From contig CM106586.1 of assembly GCA_048013815.1 (NCBI GenBank), positions 17,360,001 to 17,424,000 on the forward strand: a DNA stretch of 64,000 bases, in the 5' to 3' direction. This DNA comes from Setoptus koraiensis (taxonomy: Eukaryota; Arthropoda). The notes beneath the pieces were generated by a model. It was not told the origin of the DNA. It did no database searches and saw only the letters and a program-made list of their open reading frames with translations. Positions 56,601-64,000 of the stretch are shown here, in pieces; the first letter of the stretch is position 1, and every line of letters begins with the position of its first letter. The translations under genes were made by a program, and so were the position numbers.

Positions 56601-59000
56601 CAGAGTCACTATTAGATTGTGTTGTAGTATGGTAGTTTGAGTACTGCTGCAATGTGTCTATACTGCAAGCAGCTCAAATGATGTTGATGACGAAGCTAGC
56701 CAGTTTTCATAGTGACAGGCATACGTAGTGGTTGAAATTTGCAATAGAGGCTACCCGTAGAGAGCTGCCACATTATCAGCTTTTATTTTGATTTGCTCCT
56801 GTTCTGATCCAAGTCCTTGGCCATAATTAAGGTTATATTATTCAATTGACTAGATCCCATTATAAGGTGTCTTAGATATAAGAATTGATATTATTGATGG
56901 CTCCGGTCTAAACTCTCTCGCTAGATCCGAGACTGCATAATGCACTCTGTAACAGTGATAATAATAGCTGGTATGTAGGAACTGATGAGATACAATATCA
57001 AGTGCTAATATTCTCCAAATTTACGGGTATCAGGAGGTACCTTTACGTTCTGCCTCTTCTTTTATTACATGTTCTGCGGATATGCTACGGCGCACGGGAA
57101 TGGATATGTTCTTCGCTGGCTAGTCAGGCCGTGCCCGGTCGCTACCATACAGACAGTATGAGTTGAAACACGACAAACACATTGATGATAGCATTTGAAC
57201 TGCGGACTGACTAGCACCACATTAGTTTTCGTGGCGATACGGAAAGAGCATCTAATATAACTCCAACCTGTTGCACTGTTAATTTTTTTATTAATTACAA
57301 GTCTTTTTGGGAATAAACATTGTTATGCCAGAATAACAAGTTTCTCCCCATTGTATTGAGCATTTCCATTAGAACGCACATCTGACTACTTTTTAGCACG
57401 CATGCGTACTGAAAGGCGGCGCGAAATATATAAGGTTATATAAAATGCTCCAATAATAATGTTGTGATAACAATGCAATGTGCGATCAATGGATTAGAAC
57501 GCAACCCTGATGCATGATGCACAGTTGAGGATATTGACACAGTTTGCAAAACACAACTGTGATATATGTTAACGACTATCGCTCAACCAATTCCTTTCAT
57601 TCACTCTTTGCTCAACTAACCTTTGGGAAAATCCAATAAAAACCTGTTGAAGTGATCCACACCACACCATACAACTGTAGAATGAATTGGCAGCAAATAA
57701 GCTTCATGGTTAGCTGAATGCAACAGTGTGTAGTCATGTGGGGAGCGAAAACTTCAGCGACAATCATGACCGTATGGTTAGAGTTGCTTAATCAGTACAC
57801 TAAAGATAAATAAAAGAGTGATGCTGTTACTAAACATTTGTTATTATTGTTCTCGTTGTTCTCGATAATCATGTAATATTTCACTGCAATATGTTTGAAG
57901 CCGTTCTGAAGATGAGATCGATGAACGCCGCTGCGATGCTGGTTATTAAATTCATTTGTGAAATCCAGCACCCTCTCCCTCGTTTCGGCCAGCTTCACGA
58001 AGACCGAACACCGTAAGAAATATCTCCATATGAATTCATCTTGGAAGGCATATCAAGGCGTCAGAGTGCGTTATGATTTAAATCATTCAGAAAGTAAGTA
58101 GAGCTCATTTTGCTTGATCTTCTGACTTATACATCTTTTCTGATCTTCAATTTACATGAATGGAGCTCGTAATGTTGACATATTAATTGAAAACTCTGTG
58201 TATAAGATAAGGGGAGAAATATGTGGTGTGTTACGGCATTCCTCATGAATAAGATTGTACTAGGTCGCATTTAATCTGACTCGACTGTAATCAAAGCGAC
58301 ATTATACTGTTGAGATTAGTTTCGTTATGCAAACTGCCATCGCCATTACTATTAGATTAGAGCTTCATCATATAGCTTGATTCTAGTTTGAGCCTAGAGT
58401 GCCATTATTAAGCAACGGCGACAAAAATATCTGCCACAGATTTGGGCTGAGCTCTGTAGAACAAAACTAGATTATGAATGTTACGTACGCAGTAAAGTTT
58501 TGAAACAGTTGGAGCAATGAATAGCATTGATGAAAATGTTTTGAAGCAACAAGCATGTTTACCATCAACAAACTTATACAGTTCAACATTCTCTCTTTGT
58601 GCATTTGTTTTCTCAATTTATCTTAAATACAATTTGCAAGCAACTTCATCCGCCTATTTCTGGTGGAATGAAATAGTTTTGTGAGTATCACTCAGGAATT
58701 GGCCGCAACACTGGCAAATAATGTTCAACGTGTGTGAGATTGATGCAAGAATTGCTTAGAAGCAATTTCTAAATACACACAATCATCAACAAGATGAAGA
58801 TTTCAAGTTTAGCCAATAAATAAAGAATTTAGAATTTGGTGAGAGTCTGTGTGAGCTGCACCAGTGAATGAATTAGACCATCATCAACTGAACTTGAGGC
58901 ATGATTGCGAGTGCAACTAGCTTACCTGACTTGCCAGTGTAAATAGTGTGTGTAATAGTGCTTATGGTGTGCTGTGTGTTAAGTGGAATATTTGCTAGTG
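53673..59000. other. AT-rich non-coding region
   Basis: No open frame has the length, composition or motifs of a gene. A TATATAAGG/TATATAAAA pair near 57427-57446 next to a GGCGGCGCG patch might be a promoter but no gene follows. One perfect hairpin is listed separately. It may be intergenic or intronic. Confidence 0.55.
54316..54350. repeat. Perfect 16-bp hairpin, 3-nt loop
   Basis: GAGCAGCACTGCCGTT (54316-54331) and its exact reverse complement (54335-54350) flank AGC. It stands out in an AT-rich setting as a GC-rich island of 35 bases. Confidence 0.92.
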
Positions 59001-62000
59001 GCGGTTCGACTCATGAAGATAGACAACTAGTTCAAGCTATTACCATCAATACATGCTAATATTTGTTTGCTAACTTGTTGTTGCCATCCATGCGATGCCC
59101 ATGATTTTGTACCTTTACCGTCCGATAATCTACATCACCCCGGCAACTGGTCGAATGCGCAGAAACATTCTATTTGATGTGTGGCGATGTGTATGGCGAG
59201 GAATGAGAGCGAGCATAGAGCAACATTTTCCTCAGTTTTCCTCGTTTCGTTCTTTACACATTACATTACGGCAGAAGCAGCGGCGGCGTAAGCAGTTCTA
59301 CACCATTCATTCGCTCATTAGCTAATGGCCAGGGGAGACTGTTGCTGCTGCTAAAGTCTTGTCAAATTCATCTAGCCGATTCATGGTCGTCGTTGCGTCG
59401 CATAAACTTGCTATCCATTCACCATGTTACCTTGTCTTAGTGATTGCGTTAGTCAGTGTCAGTCAGTCAGTCAGTGTGAATAGTAGGACAGGACGGACGG
59501 GAGGAAGCTGAGACAACTGAATTTCTTTCTCCTTATCTTCTCTGAAAGAATATTTAATTTCATCTTATATACCGAGTGCGAGAGGGAAGCAGCATTTCTG
59601 CACTTCCTCGTGTGCGTTTTTTAGGATAATCGAGTTATATACTATATAATGTATGGTGTTTGAAAGTGGCTGCCAGCCTTGTCTTGGGCGATACAGTGTG
59701 AAAAGTTGCGTGTGTCTAATAATACCAGCCAGCCAGTCAGGCAGCGGAGGAGAAGTTGTCGTCGGCTTTTGGCTATGGCTGCCGGCAACGTCCGTGTGCA
59801 TATGTGTGTACCTAGTCGATCGTGAGTGCGTGTCTATGCTCCCTAGGTTCCACAAAACCAACAGCTACATTGTAGTCGCGGAATGTCTACCTGGCTACGA
59901 CAGAGATGGTCATAAATTATTCGAAAAGAGAAAAATCACCGCTGTGACTAGTTGCACAACTTTCCTCAATACTAGCGTTTGTGTGTGTAGTTCCTTATTT
60001 TCTTGTCGTGATTATCAGACGAGCAAATCCGATGGCCAACAAGTCCGCTCTGTAAACAAGTGTGTCAAGCTTGTGTGCCTCCTCGGCGCGGACCGTTAAT
60101 ATCTTGTTGGTGGGGGATTTTTCATATTTTTCTTTTCATATTCTCGTAGATGATGAACTGTATTGTATGATAAATTGTGTTGCATGATAGATTGTTCCAT
60201 TGTTTGTGTGCAGTCTTGAGGTGATGGATTGTTGATGCTCTGGTCGCCAGTGTGGCTCTGTGAGATTGCTAACAACTGCCGGTGTCCAGGTTACAACGTA
60301 TGAGGATAGTTGCAGTGGATAAATAGAGTCCGGTGTGCAAATCACACAACTGCCTGATTGCTCATTAATTATCGAATTGTTGTGCGCTGTACTGGCACCA
60401 TGCAACAATGAGTTGTGAGGACGCTTATGGCACATTGCGACTTGCATTCGAAACAAATGGTGACAATGTACTTTTGAGCGACGGTTTTGTGCGGCGACAC
60501 AAAATGCGTTGAATAACTGCGGTGCGCGCACCGGGCTTGAATTATGTTGCTTGCCAGTTTCATAACGTACAATGGTGGGCACATGTGCACTCAAATGTGT
60601 GCGCTTTGTCTTGACAAAAACTTGCGAACAGATACGATATATGCGAGAGATGCGCGTACTAAATGAACTTTTTGTGCCGAAAAAAGGTTATTGTTGTTAC
60701 TACAGTATCTAGCTCTGTTGGCGCACATGCTATATGTGACACAAACAGCTATAGACTCGTGGCGTCAACAAAAGTTCGCTACTCGCAACACAACACTGTT
60801 AACACTGTCGGGAGGGAGCGCCCTTCTATTATTACAGAGCGTCTGCCAAAGCATGTTTTGCGACTTCAGTCAAGATGGCGCCTAATTCACACTGTGAGCC
60901 ACCACTAGCGACTAGTAGACACAATGTTCATTGTGGCAACCGGCTCTTTATGGGCCACTACTATCAACAGAGTGTGTTGAGCAGAGTGCACTTGTGCATT
61001 CACTGTTCGCAGTATATTCAGGTTGATTATTAGCAATATTCATTTGTGTAGTTGCATCATTATGGAGGCAACTGCGTGAATAGGCCACAGGCAACAGCGG
61101 CGTGGTGTGCTTTTTGTTCGATCTTAACACACTGTAAGCACTGTAGTGCGCTGGCTGCTGCACAAGCTAACTGCCGACGATCAACAAGAGAGCGGCGCCA
61201 CCAGAGCCAGACCAACAACTCAATGGAGGCGGCAAATGAGGTGGGCGATTTATTATTCGCCATGCAACCTTAGTTGCAACTTGCAAGCGAACATCGCTAT
61301 TCATGTGATCTCCAATGCCCTGACCACTGGTGCGAGAGGAATCCGGCAGAGACGCTAGCATCGCTGGAAAAATGTGCTGCTGAAGGCAAACTGTTTCACG
61401 AATCACCTTCTCACTTTGATTGCCCGCCTGCCCCGGGCTGCTCCGGAGCACATAATGCTGTCATAATGCCGCAATGCTGCAGATGACTGCTGCTCGCACC
61501 TCTTGCGGAAAGCCGAGCAGCGCCGCCCTGCCGGACTTTGTCTGAAGCAGGTGCGTCTGACACGGTGCAGCCGGCGAGACTGTCGCCGCGACAGAGCGTT
61601 AGGCTGCATGCTAGTTGACGTCTTGCAAGTGGCCCGGGCGTCTTCGTGCCTGCAGTGTGCTAGTGACAATATAAACACACAGCAAGCTTCTTCACTGGCA
61701 GACCTTGCACCATGCATCATCCACCATTTATTATCCACTGCGTATTATCCGGTGCAGCCAGAAGCATGGGCTCTAGGCAGAGGCAGAGGCAACAAAATAA
61801 CGCGCTGGTGCATCGCTCGATCGGTCGCGTTGGCGGCCGCCGTCGCATGGTTTCGTCTTGTCTTTCTCTCTCTCTCTCTTGCGATCATCGCAATGCGATG
61901 GCGCTCGACTCGAGCGGCACACAACATCCATGCAAGCCCAGGGGCGTGCGCTAGAATTTCGATAAACGCTCACTACGCTACCTCTATCATCGTGATGATT

Positions 62001-62108
62001 TACGTAAAGTGCAACAGGAAAGTGAGCGAGTGTGTGTGTGTGTGTGTGCGCAACAGGATTTCTCTGCCTGCTCAAAGCGTGCGTGTGTGTGCGAGCCAAG
62101 TGGAGCCC

Positions 62109-62160
62109 GACCGAACTGAAGCGGACCGAACTGAAGCGGACCGAACTGAAGCGAACCGAA
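62109..62160 (+). repeat. 15-bp tandem repeat, about 3.5 copies
   Basis: The unit GACCGAACTGAAGCG repeats with GGACC/GAACC variation. Confidence 0.88.
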
Positions 62161-63846
62161 TGGTATCGAGCGACCAGCGACCAATTAATTGGGCAGAGGG
62201 CCTGCAGAATGTGTGACACATGCAACATTAATTCATGGTGAGTTAGTGCTCAATCATCATATAGGGTGTTAAGAGCAAGCTGTCAAACTGAACTGTTTGT
62301 GCCTGGCGTGCATGCCGGCGCACTTGGCCAACAGGCCATGTTGCACAAGTTGCCTAGATGGCGCATGCTGCACACAGTCGAGCGTGCACCCTGCACCGCA
62401 CTAGCTGTGTGTATAGAACTTGTACAGGAGAAATGATGCGCACCACATCGGCGCAAGCTGCGCACGCAGGTCTGTGCCGAGCAGGGCGTCGCGTTTGATT
62501 GGTGGACCAGCAGCAATTCGGTGCCCAGTGTTGCAGCATTTGAGGCCGCACTAATCCAGTCGAGTTTAATAGTGGTGCCAGACTGCGGCTGCTAAAGACT
62601 GTAGCCTAGAGTGGAAACGTTCACTCATAAAATCAATTCAGTACAGTCGAGTGCAGCAAAGCAACGAGAGCGCCGCCGCGCGAGAGTGTGTGCTGGTGCA
62701 AGGTGCTCGCAAGCTGCAGCACCAGTCTAGTCGCTGGCATCTAGTGCCAGTGCAGCACTTTATACTACAGTACAGTGCTAGTACAGTGTTTCTGCTGCGG
62801 CAGTACCGCTTGCACGCTGCCGGCCGCGCTACAGCTACTTTTGGCGCAGCTTACTGTAGCTGCAGCAGCATCAGCATCAGCGAGCCTCCATTAGAGTGTA
62901 TTAGTGTGCAGCTAGGCGAGCCGGCACTGTAGTTGTACGGTACGGCGTGTGCCTGCGTCGAGGTATCGCGGTGCCACTAGCACCGTGCTGGTGCCACAGT
63001 GCGGTGCAGCACTATGCTGCAGCGCACTGTATTAAAGAGTGCGCAAGTGTTGCTGTGCGATCGCTTGTACATCGCTGTATATTATGCAGCGCCGAATAGC
63101 GACGCACTGGCAGCGCGGCGGCCGTGCCGTCGTTGCCGGCGTCGCCGCTGCCAGCACAGTGGCCGGCAGCGGCGGCGACGACGACGAGCTTGCAGCATGC
63201 TGGTTTGCTAGCTATCGCCATCATGATCAATTGCTTTTACAGAAGTTGAGACTGTTGCTTCAATTGCTGTTCTGTTCATCCGCTGCGAACAGTAGTAACA
63301 GCAGCGGCGGCAGCGGCAGCGAAACTATGCCGTCGTCTGCTCGCTTACATGCTGCTTGCAGACTCAACTTGCAGCCTGTGTGTGTGTGTCGTCTCATCAC
63401 GCTTCACGGTGCGCTTGCAGCATTTCCATACTAGTCACCAGTTGCTGGTGCGGCGGCTGCTGCTGCAGCCGCTGCTGCTCTGGCAGCGCCACCATGAGCA
63501 TCGGCAGCAGACTTTAAAGACCACGACGACACTAACGCCACGCCGATCACCATCGGGCTGCCGGCTAAACAACCACCACCAATGTTGTCGGATGGCTGAC
63601 TGACTCACTGACTCACTGGCTGCTGTTGCTGGCTGCCGGCTGACGACGATGATGTTGAAAATCATCGCAATGGCAACAGCCTATGCGACTGTACTTTCCT
63701 ATGGCTTAACCATACGGTTTGTGTGATGATGATGATGCTAAAAGAAGAGAGAGAGAGAGAGAGAAAATCAACCACTCTGGCCCATTTTAAAAAGCACCAT
63801 TTAATGCCAGTGTTTACAGTGCTTATACAACACAACAGCGCTGCCT

Positions 63847-63873
63847 GTACAAGTTGTACAGTACAACTTGTAC
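63847..63873. repeat. 27-nt palindrome, 13-bp arms
   Basis: GTACAAGTTGTAC and GTACAACTTGTAC are exact reverse complements around one A. Each arm is itself nearly palindromic. Confidence 0.9.
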
Positions 63874-64000
63874 TGTACGACAGTCACTGTTGAACAGTGC
63901 GACGCACTCTGCGCACTCACACAAGCGCGCACACACACACATTTTGTGGTGCACAGTGCGCTGCTGCTGCTGCAACCGCGATTGCAGCCAAATGATTGCA

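Larger units (their letters stand above)
59001..64000. other. Non-coding region, GC-rich from about 60.9 kb
   Basis: No gene is supported. It holds an AGTC tetramer run (about 59457-59476), a (TG)n run (about 62030-62048), a 15-bp array (62109-62160), a GTGC/GCAC-rich block (62.6-64.0 kb), a (GA)n run (about 63740-63763) and a palindrome (63847-63873). This may be upstream sequence or 5' leader of a gene outside the window. Confidence 0.5.

Noticed and set aside
59653-60099. 148-codon plus-strand open frame starting with ATG
   Set aside because: Composition is irregular, there is no domain or signal, stops close the frame without a polyadenylation signal nearby, and an overlapping frame is open on the other strand.
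1-64000. Transposable elements, tRNA, rRNA and CRISPR arrays
   Set aside because: I saw no reverse transcriptase, transposase or integrase motifs, no long terminal repeats, no tRNA-like B-box plus cloverleaf, no rRNA and no spaced CRISPR-type repeats. Small non-autonomous elements cannot be excluded without a genome-wide copy search.

Overview
The window is eukaryotic nuclear DNA, most likely from an arthropod. Genes carry short GT-AG introns (about 100 to 480 bp, one of 2.6 kb), AATAAA signals and no operons. A Spätzle-type cystine-knot ligand and a tramtrack/lola-type BTB protein point to Arthropoda. The compact gene islands, CA/GA microsatellites and intron-poor genes would fit a mite or another chelicerate, but the sequence alone does not settle this.

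Layout. (1) 0.7-7.1 kb is a dense gene island: a NUDT19-type Nudix hydrolase (+), TIM22 (-), an unrecognised helical protein (+), the histone chaperone SPT2/SPTY2D1 (+), a BTB-domain protein (+) and an unrecognised single-pass membrane protein (-). (2) 7.1-25.8 kb is almost free of genes. It is GC-rich, full of short tandem arrays and short-loop inverted repeats, and interrupted only by an intronless secreted-protein gene on the minus strand (10.9-12.3 kb). A good 5'-UTR-like splice donor at 8.23 kb suggests that much of this stretch is an intron or cis-regulatory domain of the next gene. (3) 25.8-33.8 kb is one uninterrupted reading frame of about 2,650 codons. Its last 120 residues form a Spätzle/neurotrophin-type cystine knot, and the rest is a very large Q/N-rich prodomain with furin-type sites. 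(4) 34.4-37.1 kb is a second compact island: an unrecognised CxxC protein (-), a small two-exon membrane protein (+) and the rRNA methyltransferase RRP8 (-). (5) 37.1-45.5 kb is non-coding and repeat-rich, probably 5' leader and intron of (6) a five-exon claudin/PMP22-type four-membrane-span gene (45.5-50.1 kb), whose exons I joined by hand with matching phases. (7) 51.5-52.9 kb is a two-exon secreted low-complexity protein (-). (8) 53-64 kb shows no gene I can support. It is AT-rich to about 59 kb, then GC-rich and dominated by GTGC/GCAC words, possibly the upstream region of a gene beyond the window.

Housekeeping functions (mitochondrial import, CoA/nucleotide turnover, chromatin, rRNA modification) sit in the two compact islands. 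The secreted or cell-surface genes (Spätzle-like ligand, claudin-like protein) have very large non-coding flanks, the usual layout for developmentally regulated genes.

The most interesting items are the giant Spätzle-like precursor, which lacks the cysteine that cross-links the Drosophila Spätzle dimer; two unrelated tandem arrays both built on the CAGCTG E-box about 1 kb apart; and a recurring class of near-perfect short-loop hairpins in the non-coding DNA, including a 69-nt precursor-miRNA-sized hairpin at 39.8 kb.
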